DNA from: an uncultured Bulleidia sp.
Lineage (GTDB): Bacteria > Bacillota_I > Bacilli_A > Erysipelotrichales > Erysipelotrichaceae
Assembly (NCBI GenBank): GCA_947087645.1
Contig: CAMUDN010000009.1
Coordinates: 1-64,000 of the forward strand
Reading direction: 5' to 3'
DNA length: 64,000 nt
The notes beneath the pieces are model-generated. The model searched no databases. It had not been told where the DNA came from and saw only the letters and a program-made list of their open reading frames with translations. Made by a program: the position numbers and the translations under genes. Positions 1-9,014 of the stretch are shown here, one piece after another. Numbering within the stretch: position 1 is the first letter of the stretch; every line of letters begins with the position of its first letter.

Positions 1-70
1 CGTTGCTCGTGAGCAAGTTCTTCGTGATGAGATTGACAAGATCATTGCAGAAATCAAGGTGGGCGTATGA
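1..70 (+). CDS. hsdM: C-terminal end of a type I methyltransferase subunit (HsdM), partial
   Basis: Only the last 22 codons are in the window, ending in a charged helix (VLRDEIDKIIAEIKVGV) and a TGA at 68-70. The TGA overlaps the ATG of the next gene (ATGA), as in translationally coupled operons. The call rests on context: the following genes are RhuM, HsdS and HsdR, and type I operons usually place hsdM directly upstream. The fragment is too short to identify by itself. Confidence 0.55.
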   Translation, partial: VAREQVLRDEIDKIIAEIKVGV

Positions 71-1068
71 GTAACGAATTTCAGTTTTTAATTTATAAAT
101 CCGCTGAAGAAAATGTTTCTGTAAATGCACTAATTAAAGATGAAACCATTTGGCTGAATCAAAAAGGAATGGCGAAGCTATTTGGATGCAGCACGGATAA
201 CATTTCACTTCATTTGAAAAATATCTTTGCCGATGGTGAATTAGATAAAAATTCAGTTACCGAGAAAATCTCGGCAACTGCGACAGACGGAAAAAAGTAC
301 CCTACTCAGTTTTATAATCTGGATGCAATTATATCCGTTGGTTATCGTGTAAACTCTCGACGTGCAACTAATTTCCGTATTTGGGCAACAGGCGTATTAA
401 AAGAATATATGCTAAAAGGTTTTGCCATGGACGATGAACGCTTAAAACAGGGAAAAACGGCGTTTGGTAAAGACTATTTCAAAGAATTGCTGGAAAGAGT
501 TCGCTCTATCCGAGCAAGTGAGCGTCGTATATGGCAACAGATTACTGATATTTTTGCAGAATGCAGCATTGATTATGATAAGAATTCACAGATTACTCAC
601 GATTTCTATGCTATGGTGCAAAATAAATTTCACTATGCTATTGTAGGACGGACTGCGGCAGAAATTGTTCACAGCCATGCAGATAGAACCAAAGAACATA
701 TGGGTCTTACTACATGGAAAAATGCACCGGATGGACGCATTTTGAAATCGGATGTAGTGATTGCAAAAAATTATCTGGAAGAAAAACAAATTCGACAATT
801 AGAAAGAGCTGTAAGCGGATATTTTGATTATATTGAAGACTTGATAGAGCGCGAAAATACTTTTACTATGAAGGAATTTGTTGCAAGTGTAAATGAGTTT
901 TTGGCTTTCCGCAAATACGATATTTTGCATGACAAAGGGAAAATATCCAGCATAATGGCTAAAGAAAAAGCTGTTACTGAGTATATGGAATTTAACAAAA
1001 CGCAAAAAATTACTTCTGACTTCGATAAAGCGGTTAATCAGATGCTGAAAGCAGGTGAAGAAGAATGA
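67..1068 (+). CDS. RhuM-family protein inside the hsd operon
   Basis: A 333-aa protein of the RhuM ('virulence protein') family. The N-terminal third has the family's DNA-binding-like region (IWLNQKGMAKLFGCSTDNIS, about residues 29-48) followed by VGYRVNSRRATNFRIWATGVL around residues 91-111 (read as two adjoining stretches). The C-terminal half is helical and charged. RhuM genes are often found between hsdM and hsdS in type I loci, but their biochemical role is not established. It overlaps the genes on both sides by 4 bp (ATGA), so it is translated as part of the restriction operon. The start is fixed by the overlap with hsdM. The family call is firm; no function is claimed. Confidence 0.85.
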   Translation: MSNEFQFLIYKSAEENVSVNALIKDETIWLNQKGMAKLFGCSTDNISLHLKNIFADGELDKNSVTEKISATATDGKKYPTQFYNLDAIISVGYRVNSRRATNFRIWATGVLKEYMLKGFAMDDERLKQGKTAFGKDYFKELLERVRSIRASERRIWQQITDIFAECSIDYDKNSQITHDFYAMVQNKFHYAIVGRTAAEIVHSHADRTKEHMGLTTWKNAPDGRILKSDVVIAKNYLEEKQIRQLERAVSGYFDYIEDLIERENTFTMKEFVASVNEFLAFRKYDILHDKGKISSIMAKEKAVTEYMEFNKTQKITSDFDKAVNQMLKAGEEE

Positions 1069-2297
1069 GCAAGTTAGAAGAACTGATTCAGGAATTATGT
1101 CCTGATGGGGTGGAATTTCATAAAATAAAAGATGTTTATACTCGTTTAAAAGGGACTCCTATCACAGCTTCTAAAATGAAAGAAATTGCAAATGAAGATG
1201 GTGATATTAGAATTTTTGCAGGTGGAAAAACCGTAATAGATGCGTTTGAAGATGACATCTCTAAGGCAAACATCACAAGAGTTCCGGCTGTTTTAGTTCA
1301 ATCGAGAGGAGTCATTGATGCAATATATTACGATAAGCCATTTACATTCAAGAATGAAATGTGGGCATATACTGCTGATACTGTAACAGAAGTAAAATAT
1401 CTCTACTATGTTCTAAAAAACAATGTTAATACTTTCAGAGAAGCTGCCTCTGGAATGGGATCTCTTCCTCAGATTTCACTAAAGGTTACCGAAGAGTTTA
1501 AGATCCCCGTCCCTCCTCTTCCTATACAACGTGAAATTGTCCGCATATTGGACAATTTCACGGAGCTTACAAAGGAGCTTACAAAGGAGCTTACAGCTCG
1601 CAAGAAGCAGTATGAATATTATAGGGATGATTTGCTGTCATTTGGTGAAATTATAAAAGGAGGTAGTACACAGAGTAGTAAGCTATGTGAAATAGCTTTA
1701 ATTTATGATGGTACTCACAAAACTCCAAATTATAAAAATTCAGGAATACCTTTTATTAGTGTTGAAAATATAAACGATATATATGGTAGTGAAAAATTTA
1801 TTTCAAAAGAAGATTATGATTTATATAAAATAACGCCACAAATTAATGATTTATTTATGACAAGGATAGGCTCCATAGGAAAATGTGCGATTGTTACAAA
1901 AAATATTGATTTAGCATACTATGTATCATTAGCATTAATACGTCCTAATAATAAAATTATAGATACGGGCTATTTAAAGTATTATATTGAAAGTGTTTCA
2001 GGTACAAAAGAATTATCAAAAAGAACATTACATAATGCAGTACCTATAAAAATTAATAAAGAAGATATTGGAAAAATAAAAATAACATATCCATCATTGG
2101 ATATTCAAAAGAAGATAGCATCCACATTGGATAATTTCGATTCCATCTGCTCTGACCTCAACATTGGTCTTCCTGCTGAGATTGAAGCACGTCAAAAACA
2201 ATATGAATTTTATCGTGATTTACTATTGACATTCGCTGAAACGGGCAACACAATCAAGACGGACGGACGGACGGACGGACAAGCAAGCAATAATTAG
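1065..2297 (+). CDS. hsdS: Type I restriction specificity subunit HsdS (two target-recognition domains)
   Basis: HsdS selects the DNA sequence bound by the HsdM/HsdR complex. The 410-aa product has TRD1 (about 15-160), a central conserved helix with ELTK repeats and ARKKQYEYYRDDLL (about 165-195), TRD2 (about 205-355) and a distal conserved helix (GLPAEIEARQKQYEFYRD, about 367-384). That is a normal complete HsdS. The last 15 residues are not HsdS-like: they are encoded by a GACG tetranucleotide repeat at 2258-2280 and end at TAG 2295-2297. In another frame directly behind the repeat lies a further TRD plus conserved helix. The start ATG overlaps the rhuM stop. Confidence 0.92.
   Translation: MSKLEELIQELCPDGVEFHKIKDVYTRLKGTPITASKMKEIANEDGDIRIFAGGKTVIDAFEDDISKANITRVPAVLVQSRGVIDAIYYDKPFTFKNEMWAYTADTVTEVKYLYYVLKNNVNTFREAASGMGSLPQISLKVTEEFKIPVPPLPIQREIVRILDNFTELTKELTKELTARKKQYEYYRDDLLSFGEIIKGGSTQSSKLCEIALIYDGTHKTPNYKNSGIPFISVENINDIYGSEKFISKEDYDLYKITPQINDLFMTRIGSIGKCAIVTKNIDLAYYVSLALIRPNNKIIDTGYLKYYIESVSGTKELSKRTLHNAVPIKINKEDIGKIKITYPSLDIQKKIASTLDNFDSICSDLNIGLPAEIEARQKQYEFYRDLLLTFAETGNTIKTDGRTDGQASNN
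1563..1598 (+). repeat. In-frame 12-bp repeats in the central conserved region of hsdS
   Basis: GAGCTTACAAAG occurs at 1563-1574 and 1575-1586, followed by a partly matching unit (GAGCTTACAGCT) at 1587-1598, encoding ELTK-ELTK-ELTA between TRD1 and TRD2. In EcoR124-type enzymes, changing the number of such 4-residue units changes the spacer length of the recognition site. The same effect here is inferred from position and unit length. Confidence 0.85.
2258..2280 (+). repeat. GACG tetranucleotide tract at the 3' end of hsdS
   Basis: Five full GACG units plus GAC (23 nt). In the present length, hsdS reads through in frame 0 and stops at 2297. The downstream hsdS-like segment is open in the frame starting at 1 mod 3 across the repeat (…GRTDKQAIIRLIQY…). 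Loss of one unit, or gain of two, would fuse the two parts. Gain of one unit would lead to TAA at 2291-2293. It is a simple-sequence repeat of the kind that slips during replication. Confidence 0.9.
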
Positions 2298-2907
2298 GCT
2301 TATTCAGTATGTCTTTGGTTATGCTCCTGTTAAGCTTAAAGATGTTTGTCAAAAAGTATCATCAATTAATTGGAAGAAAGAAAACAATACAAAGGCATAT
2401 ATTGATTTAACTTCTGTAAGTAGAGATAACCACTGTATTATTGGTGAAGACGTAACAACGGTTAATTCCAATAATGCTCCTAGTAGAGCAAAACAGATAA
2501 TAAGCAAAAATGATATATTATTTGGTGGAACAAGACCAATGTTAAAACGCTTTTGTATAGTTACAGATGAATATGACGATCAGGTATGCAGCACAGGTTA
2601 TTGTGTATTACGAATCGACAATCATTTAGCATTAACAAACTATATTTATCACGTTATTGGGACAATAGATTTCTACTCTTATGTTGAGGCAAATCAACAA
2701 GGCGCTAGTTATCCTGAAATTTCGGATAAGATACTAAAACAATATGAATTTGCTCTTCCTACTATAGAAGAACAAGAAAGAATCGTTTCTATCCTCGATA
2801 GATTCGATTCATTATGTAATGATATTTCATCTGGTTTACCTGCCGAGATTGAGGCAAGACAAAAGCAATATGAATATTATAGAGATAAATTACTCCATTT
2901 TGAGTAA
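2281..2907 (+). pseudogene. Detached third hsdS segment (TRD plus conserved helix), out of frame with hsdS
   Basis: This stretch encodes a half-HsdS: a start-like APVKLKDVCQKVSSINW, a TRD with the NDILFGGTRPMLKR motif, PTIEEQERIVSILDRFDSLC, then GLPAEIEARQKQYEYYRDKLL, matching the distal helix of the upstream hsdS. It has no start codon of its own before an internal ATG at 2539. Its frame runs back through the GACG tract, so it is probably a phase-variable extension or silent cassette of hsdS rather than a separate gene. It ends at TAA 2905-2907, 22 bp before hsdR. Confidence 0.8.
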
Positions 2908-2929
2908 ATAAGTAAAGGAGGTGGATACT

Positions 2930-5900
2930 GTGCCATATTTCAATATTGTTGCAAAGACAACAGAGAATACAGTTGTTACAGAATATGAGTCGGTAAAAAC
3001 ACGTGCCAGCAATTATCAGTCTGAAACAGCTTTGGAAAAAGAATTTATTCGTATGCTCACGGAACAGGGATACGAATATCTTACAATACATCATGAAAAA
3101 GATTTGCTTGCCAATCTTCGTACTCAGCTTGAGAAACTGAATAGTTACCATTTCTCTGAAACGGAATGGGATAGATTTTTCAAAGATTCCATTGCCAACC
3201 AGAATGAAGGGATTGTGGAAAAGACTCGTAAGATTCAGGAAGATAATATTCAGGTGTTAAAGCGTGATGATGGAAGTACAAAGAATATCACTCTTATTGA
3301 TAAGAAGAATATTCATAATAACTTTCTTCAGGTCATTAATCAGTATGTTATTGGTACTGCTGAAGGTGCAAAGCACGACAATCGCTATGATGTTACAATC
3401 CTTGTGAATGGTTTGCCACTTGTTCATATAGAACTTAAACGCCGAGGTGTGGCTATTCGTGAGGCATTTAATCAGATTAACAGATATCAGCGTGATTCGT
3501 TTTGGGCTGGAAGCGGTTTGTTTGAATACACACAGATTTTCGTTATCTCTAATGGAACAAATACAAAGTACTATTCCAACAGTACACGTTTTAACGCTAT
3601 CAAGGATGTTAATGCTGCTGCCAGTGCCAAGAAAGGTAAAACAAGTAATAGTTTTGAATTTACTTCCTTCTGGGCAGATGCAAACAATCGTGTCATTCCT
3701 GACCTGATTGACTTTACAAGAACATTCTTTGCAAAGCATACGATTTTAAATATCATTACCAAGTACTGCATTTTCACATCAGAAAATATGCTTATGGTAA
3801 TGCGCCCATATCAGATTACGGCTACAGAGCGTATTTTGAATCGTATCGAGATTGCCAATAACTACAAAAAATATGGTGATGTTGCCGGTGGTGGTTACAT
3901 CTGGCATACAACAGGTTCAGGTAAGACCCTTACATCATTTAAGACGGCAAGACAAGCTTCATTACTTCCTTATATCGATAAGGTGTTGTTCGTAGTTGAC
4001 CGTAAGGATTTGGACTACCAGACAATGAAGGAATATGATCGTTTTGAAAAAGGTGCAGCAAACAGCAATACCTCTACTGCTATTTTGAAAAAGCAGTTAG
4101 ATGATAGTAATGCTCACATTATCATTACAACTATTCAGAAACTTGCAACATTCATCAAAAAAAATAAAGAACATGAAATATATAATAAGCACGTGGTTAT
4201 CATCTTTGACGAATGCCATAGAAGTCAGTTTGGTGATATGCACGCTGCCATTGTAAAAAGCTTTAAGAAATATCATCTGTTCGGCTTTACAGGAACACCA
4301 ATTTTCCCGGCTAATACAGGAAGTGTCCGTAAGCCACAGTTCTTTACAACCGAGCAGACTTTCGGTGACCAGCTTCATACATATACTATTGTCGATGCTA
4401 TCAATGATAAGAATGTACTTCCGTTCAGAGTTGATTATGTAAAGACAATGGATATGGGTGAAGATATTGATGATGAACAGGTGTTTGATATTGCCCGTGA
4501 AAAGGCTATGATGGCACCTGAAAGAATCAAGCTTGTTACGGAATATATCCTTAATAACTTTGATAGAAAAACCTATCGTGGTGATAAGACTTATATCTAT
4601 AACACCCTTACAAACATTTCGGAAGTTGCTTCCGGCAAGAATGGTGCGGTAGAAGAAATCAAGCAGAAACAACGAGTAAGTGGATTTAACTCTATCTTTG
4701 CCGTTGCCTCTGTTCCGATGGCAAAATTATATTATCAGGAATTCAAGAAACAGATGGAGGCTGACCCTACCAAAAAACTCCGTATTGCTACTATCTATAG
4801 CTATGGTGCAAACGAAGCTGAATATGATGAAGGTACAAGCGGTATTCTTGATGAGGAAAATTCAGAAGATACATCTGCACTTGACCAGTATTCAAGGGAT
4901 TTTCTTGAGGCTGCTATCAAAGATTATAACGAGATGTTCCATACGAACTACTCTACAGATAGCGACAAATTCCAGAACTATTATAAAGACGTTTCCCTTC
5001 GTATGAAGAACAAGGAACTTGATTTACTAATCGTTGTAAATATGTTCCTTACAGGCTTTGATGCCACAACCTTGAATACATTATGGGTTGATAAGAATTT
5101 GAAGATGCATGGACTCATTCAAGCATTTTCAAGAACAAACCGAATTCTTAATTCGATTAAGACATTTGGTAACATTGTCTGCTTTAGAAATCTTCAGAAA
5201 CGTGTTGATACTGCTATTTCCCTTTTTGGTGATAAGAATGCAGGTGGTATTGTTTTAATGAAGGGCTTCAAAGATTACTACTATGGCTATGAAGGTATTG
5301 ATGGCAAAATGAATCCGGGATATATAGATATGATGGCTGACCTTACATCAAAATTTCCCCTTTCAGAGCCACAGATTATAGGCGAGCAGAATCAGAAGGA
5401 CTTTATATCTCTCTTTGGAGCAATCCTACGTATGAGAAACCTTTTATCTGTATTTGATGAATTTGCAGGTAAAGAGATGATTACCGAACGTGATTTACAA
5501 GATTACCTTTGCAGATATCAGGACTTGCGTGATGAATGGAATGAAAAACGCAAGAAAGGTGAAAGCATCGATATTATTGATGATATTGTCTTTGAGGTTG
5601 AACTTATCAAGCAGATAGAAATCAATATTGATTATATCCTTATGCTTGTAAAGAAATATCATGATAGCCACTGTGAAGATAAAGAAGTCCTTGTTACAAT
5701 CAAGAAAGCTATTGATGCCAGTCCTGAACTTCGTAGCAAGAAGGCTCTTATTGAAACCTTTATTGCAGGAATTAATGATGTCGAAGATGTTATGACAGAA
5801 TGGCATGATTATGTAGCTGAAAAGCGTGAAGAGGAACTTGTTCAGATTATCAAAGAAGAAAAGCTGAAAGAACCTGAAACAAGAAAGTTCATAGGGAATG

Positions 5901-6172
5901 CCTTCCGTGATGGTGAAATTAAAACCACAGGTACAGATATTGATAAGCTTATGCCTCCTGTATCTCGTTTCGGTGGTGGAAAAAGAGCTATTAAAAAACA
6001 ATGCGTAATTGACAAGCTGAATTCATTCTTTGAGAAGTTCTTTGGTGTTGGTGGTTCATTTACTGCAAAAGAGCCTAAGGTTTTTAATTATGCAGATATG
6101 ATGACTAAGCAGCCTGCTCTTGTAGTTGCAGAGGATTCAGTTACGTACGGAAAGAAAAAGGATAGTGAGTAA
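2930..6172 (+). CDS. hsdR: Type I restriction endonuclease subunit HsdR
   Basis: The motor and nuclease subunit of the type I complex, about 1080 aa. An N-terminal PD-(D/E)xK-type nuclease motif is seen in YDVTILVNGLPLVHIELKRR (about residues 150-170). Helicase motifs follow: HTTGSGKTLTSFKTA (Walker A), FDECHRSQFG (DEAD/H), FTGTP (motif III), and VVNMFLTGFDATTLNTLWVD with IQAFSRTNR (late motifs). The start is taken as GTG 2930 (MPYFNIV…), 8 nt after AGGAGG at 2916-2921. A GTG at 2921 lies inside the SD itself and is unlikely to be used. Length and motifs indicate an intact gene. Codon use resembles the rest of the hsd locus rather than the genes after 6580. Confidence 0.95.
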   Translation: MPYFNIVAKTTENTVVTEYESVKTRASNYQSETALEKEFIRMLTEQGYEYLTIHHEKDLLANLRTQLEKLNSYHFSETEWDRFFKDSIANQNEGIVEKTRKIQEDNIQVLKRDDGSTKNITLIDKKNIHNNFLQVINQYVIGTAEGAKHDNRYDVTILVNGLPLVHIELKRRGVAIREAFNQINRYQRDSFWAGSGLFEYTQIFVISNGTNTKYYSNSTRFNAIKDVNAAASAKKGKTSNSFEFTSFWADANNRVIPDLIDFTRTFFAKHTILNIITKYCIFTSENMLMVMRPYQITATERILNRIEIANNYKKYGDVAGGGYIWHTTGSGKTLTSFKTARQASLLPYIDKVLFVVDRKDLDYQTMKEYDRFEKGAANSNTSTAILKKQLDDSNAHIIITTIQKLATFIKKNKEHEIYNKHVVIIFDECHRSQFGDMHAAIVKSFKKYHLFGFTGTPIFPANTGSVRKPQFFTTEQTFGDQLHTYTIVDAINDKNVLPFRVDYVKTMDMGEDIDDEQVFDIAREKAMMAPERIKLVTEYILNNFDRKTYRGDKTYIYNTLTNISEVASGKNGAVEEIKQKQRVSGFNSIFAVASVPMAKLYYQEFKKQMEADPTKKLRIATIYSYGANEAEYDEGTSGILDEENSEDTSALDQYSRDFLEAAIKDYNEMFHTNYSTDSDKFQNYYKDVSLRMKNKELDLLIVVNMFLTGFDATTLNTLWVDKNLKMHGLIQAFSRTNRILNSIKTFGNIVCFRNLQKRVDTAISLFGDKNAGGIVLMKGFKDYYYGYEGIDGKMNPGYIDMMADLTSKFPLSEPQIIGEQNQKDFISLFGAILRMRNLLSVFDEFAGKEMITERDLQDYLCRYQDLRDEWNEKRKKGESIDIIDDIVFEVELIKQIEINIDYILMLVKKYHDSHCEDKEVLVTIKKAIDASPELRSKKALIETFIAGINDVEDVMTEWHDYVAEKREEELVQIIKEEKLKEPETRKFIGNAFRDGEIKTTGTDIDKLMPPVSRFGGGKRAIKKQCVIDKLNSFFEKFFGVGGSFTAKEPKVFNYADMMTKQPALVVAEDSVTYGKKKDSE

Positions 6173-6579
6173 ATAGATCAATTATCTGAAAACAGTATTA
6201 AAGTTACAGTCAGATGTTTAATATAGTAAAGAACAAATTGATAATCGTAGCTACATTAAAAAACTTGATACATCAATACTGAGGAGCTTGGAACATATTT
6301 TGAAAATAAGAAAGCTACTAAAAAAGCAAAATTCAAGTATAATGCGATCATATCAATTCTTAAATAAGCTCATATACCATTTCGACACTTGCAATATCAA
6401 AATCAAAAAAGATAACCCTACCAGAGGATTTTTACTCAAGTAGGGTTGTTTTCAGTTTGTTACCATTTGAAGCTGTCGTGCAATAATTCTTATTCAATCT
6501 TCAAGTGAATTCTGCAAAGGTATTTTTTAGCATGGTAATTAATATTTGTTAATTTTGGTGAATAGAGTAGAATAATAGT
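6173..6579. other. Intergenic boundary between the hsd operon and the polysaccharide genes
   Basis: No intact gene is seen. A short open stretch at about 6280-6366 (EELGTYFENKKATKKAKFKY, ending ISILK-stop) may be the tail of a decayed gene; no family is recognised. A hairpin lies at 6414-6447, and promoter-like sequence lies just before 6580. Base composition changes from the milder AT bias of the hsd genes to the strong AT bias of the rest of the window. Confidence 0.5.
6414..6447 (+). terminator. Hairpin terminator after the hsd region
   Basis: Perfect 8-bp stem AACCCTAC (6414-6421) / GTAGGGTT (6440-6447) with an 18-nt loop, then a T-rich tail (GTTTTCAGTTTGTT). It could act as a rho-independent terminator, though the T-run is interrupted. 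Confidence 0.55.
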
Positions 6580-8061
6580 ATGTTTAAAAAGATAAAGCGA
6601 TTTTTTTATTTAGGTAAAAAAATTATTTATATTTGGTTGATTCAATATCATGGTCATATACCTAAGGGAATGTGGAAACATTATTTAAAAAAATATCAAG
6701 AAGAAAAAAGAAAGTTAATTTTAGATCCAAACAATGAAATAGAATACACAGAGTGGTGTAGTTATCAAAAAATTAATAAAGTAAATGCATATCCTTTTGA
6801 AGATTATGTTTTATTAAGTGAAAAAGGAGTTGTATTTTATGCGGAAATGTTGGTAGCTATTCAAAAACCACAAGCAGATATTGTTTATTTTGATCATGAT
6901 ATTAATCGGAATGGTAAAAGAATTCATCCCTCTTTTAAACCCGTTTTATCACCAGATACTCTTTTAGGCTTTAATTATATTGGCTATGCAGTATTAGTTA
7001 AAAAAGATTTAAAAGATGATTATCAAAAATATCATTCCTTATATCGCTGTTATTTAGAATGGTTAAGACAAGGTAAAACCTTTGAACATCAATCAGTACT
7101 ATTATATGGATGTGATATATCTAATGATTTAAGTGTTGTGCCTAAATTTAGTTATGATCATCATTTACAACTTATATTACATAAATATAATGATGTTTAT
7201 GTGGTCGATTATCCTGTAAGAAAAAAAGAATTAGTTAGTATTATAATACCAATGCGGGATGGTGTAAAAGATACGCAAAGATGTATTTCATCATTACTAG
7301 CTAAAACAAATTATCCTCATTATGAAATTATTATTGTTGATAATGGTTCACAAAAGGAAGAAACATTTAATTATTTTAAACAAATAGAGAATGATGATCG
7401 GGTAAATATATTCCCTTGTGATATACCATTTAATTTTGCTAAGCTGAATAACCTAGCAGCTAAAAAAGCAAAAGGAAAATATCTGTTATTTCTAAATAAT
7501 GATACCGAAATTATGCAATCTGATTGGCTTCTTAAAATGGTTGGATATGCTCAACAAAAGTGGATTGGTTCAGTTGGCTGCACGTTGTTATATCCTGATA
7601 CATCTTATCAACATGCTGGTGTGATTGCTGGTAAAGGAGGTATTGCAGCCCATCGCTATTATCGCCAAAAACAAGATATAAAGGCTTATGATTATCAGCT
7701 TTTATGTTCGGAAGATGTAGTTGCTTGTACAGCAGCTTGTTTACTTGTAAAAACAGAAGTTTTTCAACAAGTAAATGGTTTTAATGAAAACTTAGCAGTT
7801 AATTATAATGATGTTGATTTTGCTTTTCGTTTATTAGAAAAAGGATATTATAATGTTTATTTACCACAAGTGAAATTAATTCATCATGAATCAAAGAGTC
7901 GTGGTATTGATCAAACAGAGGTTGGTATTAAACGATATAAAAAAGAAATGCAATATATGAAAGACAATTGGTCGAAGTATTTAAATGATGATCCCTTCTA
8001 TGCCAAAGAATGGGATAAATCATGTGATTATAAATTAGTTATTTTTCAATCACATAAGTAA
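6580..8061 (+). CDS. Family 2 glycosyltransferase, possibly a rhamnosyltransferase
   Basis: A 493-aa protein with a GT-A fold family 2 domain from about residue 220: VSIIIPMRDG, YEIIIVDNGS, then FLNNDTEI (DxD-like metal/nucleotide site) and YNDVDFAFRLLEKGY. The first 210 residues form a separate domain of unknown role, common in long rhamnosyltransferase-like GT2 proteins. It is followed 35 bp later by the dTDP-rhamnose genes, so a rhamnose-transferring role in a wall or surface polysaccharide is the natural inference; donor and acceptor are not shown by sequence. There is no SD. A TAGAAT box (6568-6573) lies 6 nt before the ATG. Confidence 0.8.
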   Translation: MFKKIKRFFYLGKKIIYIWLIQYHGHIPKGMWKHYLKKYQEEKRKLILDPNNEIEYTEWCSYQKINKVNAYPFEDYVLLSEKGVVFYAEMLVAIQKPQADIVYFDHDINRNGKRIHPSFKPVLSPDTLLGFNYIGYAVLVKKDLKDDYQKYHSLYRCYLEWLRQGKTFEHQSVLLYGCDISNDLSVVPKFSYDHHLQLILHKYNDVYVVDYPVRKKELVSIIIPMRDGVKDTQRCISSLLAKTNYPHYEIIIVDNGSQKEETFNYFKQIENDDRVNIFPCDIPFNFAKLNNLAAKKAKGKYLLFLNNDTEIMQSDWLLKMVGYAQQKWIGSVGCTLLYPDTSYQHAGVIAGKGGIAAHRYYRQKQDIKAYDYQLLCSEDVVACTAACLLVKTEVFQQVNGFNENLAVNYNDVDFAFRLLEKGYYNVYLPQVKLIHHESKSRGIDQTEVGIKRYKKEMQYMKDNWSKYLNDDPFYAKEWDKSCDYKLVIFQSHK

Positions 8062-8096
8062 ATGTTAAAATAGAAAAGAAACAAGGAGAATAAATA

Positions 8097-9014
8097 ATGA
8101 AAGGTATTATTTTGGCAGGTGGTTCAGGAACTCGCCTATATCCTTTAACTAGGGTTACTAGTAAGCAATTATTACCAGTATATGATAAACCAATGATTTT
8201 TTATCCTATCAGTACATTGATGCTGGCTGGTATTCGTGAAATATTAATCATCTCTACGCCGAGTGATTTACCTAATTTTGTCAAGTTATTAGGTGATGGA
8301 TCACAATTTGGCTTAAGTTTTGCATATAAAGTACAAGAAAAACCAAATGGATTAGCGCAAGCTTTTATACTTGGTGAAGAGTTTTTAGCAGGTGATACAG
8401 CTTGTTTAGTATTAGGTGATAATATTTTCTATGGTAATCATTTTGGTCGAATGTTAAAAGAAGCAGTACATAATATTTCTCAAAAAGGTGGCGCAACTGT
8501 TTTTGGCAAATATGTAAATGATCCAGAACGTTTTGGTATTGCGGAATTTGATGATACGGGGAAAGTTATATCACTTGTTGAAAAGCCACGTCAGCCAAAG
8601 TCAAATTATGCAGTAGTGGGTTTATATTTTTATGATAGTCATGTTTGTGAATATGCTAAGAAATTACAGCCATCAGCCCGTGGTGAATATGAAATTACGG
8701 ACTTAAATAAAATTTATTTAGCGCAGGGACAATTAGATTTACAAGTTTTAGGCCGTGGTTTTTCGTGGGTTGATACAGGCACAATGGAAGCAATGGCGGA
8801 AGCGACCAATTATGTTCGCTCCATTGAACACATTCAAGGTATTCGCATTTCTGTACCTGAAGAAATTGCTTATTATAATGGCTGGATCAGTGAAAAAGAA
8901 GTACTGCAAGCAGCTTTAGAATATGGCCATTCACCTTATGGCGAATATTTAAAACATGTAGTTAAGGGAAATGCTCAGAAATTAATTCAAAAACAAGGAG
9001 AAAATAAGATATGA
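8097..9014 (+). CDS. rfbA: Glucose-1-phosphate thymidylyltransferase (RmlA)
   Basis: Makes dTDP-glucose from glucose-1-phosphate and dTTP, the first step of dTDP-L-rhamnose synthesis. The nucleotidyl-transferase signature GGSGTRLYPLT is at residues 8-18, with SKQLLPVYDKPM next and VEKP and WVDTGT further on. Length (305 aa) is normal for RmlA. A good SD (AAGGAG) precedes the ATG. Its 3' end overlaps rfbB by 4 bp, so A-B-D-C are one operon in the cytosol. Confidence 0.97.
   Translation: MKGIILAGGSGTRLYPLTRVTSKQLLPVYDKPMIFYPISTLMLAGIREILIISTPSDLPNFVKLLGDGSQFGLSFAYKVQEKPNGLAQAFILGEEFLAGDTACLVLGDNIFYGNHFGRMLKEAVHNISQKGGATVFGKYVNDPERFGIAEFDDTGKVISLVEKPRQPKSNYAVVGLYFYDSHVCEYAKKLQPSARGEYEITDLNKIYLAQGQLDLQVLGRGFSWVDTGTMEAMAEATNYVRSIEHIQGIRISVPEEIAYYNGWISEKEVLQAALEYGHSPYGEYLKHVVKGNAQKLIQKQGENKI

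Noticed and set aside
2539..2907. A separate 122-aa gene starting at ATG 2539.
   Set aside because: The ATG is internal to a TRD; HsdS-like sequence in the same frame begins about 240 bp earlier and joins the GACG tract, and no SD precedes the ATG.
3257..5006. Several open frames of 60-190 codons inside hsdR on either strand.
   Set aside because: They lie within a strongly supported gene, lack SDs and show composition typical of shadow frames.
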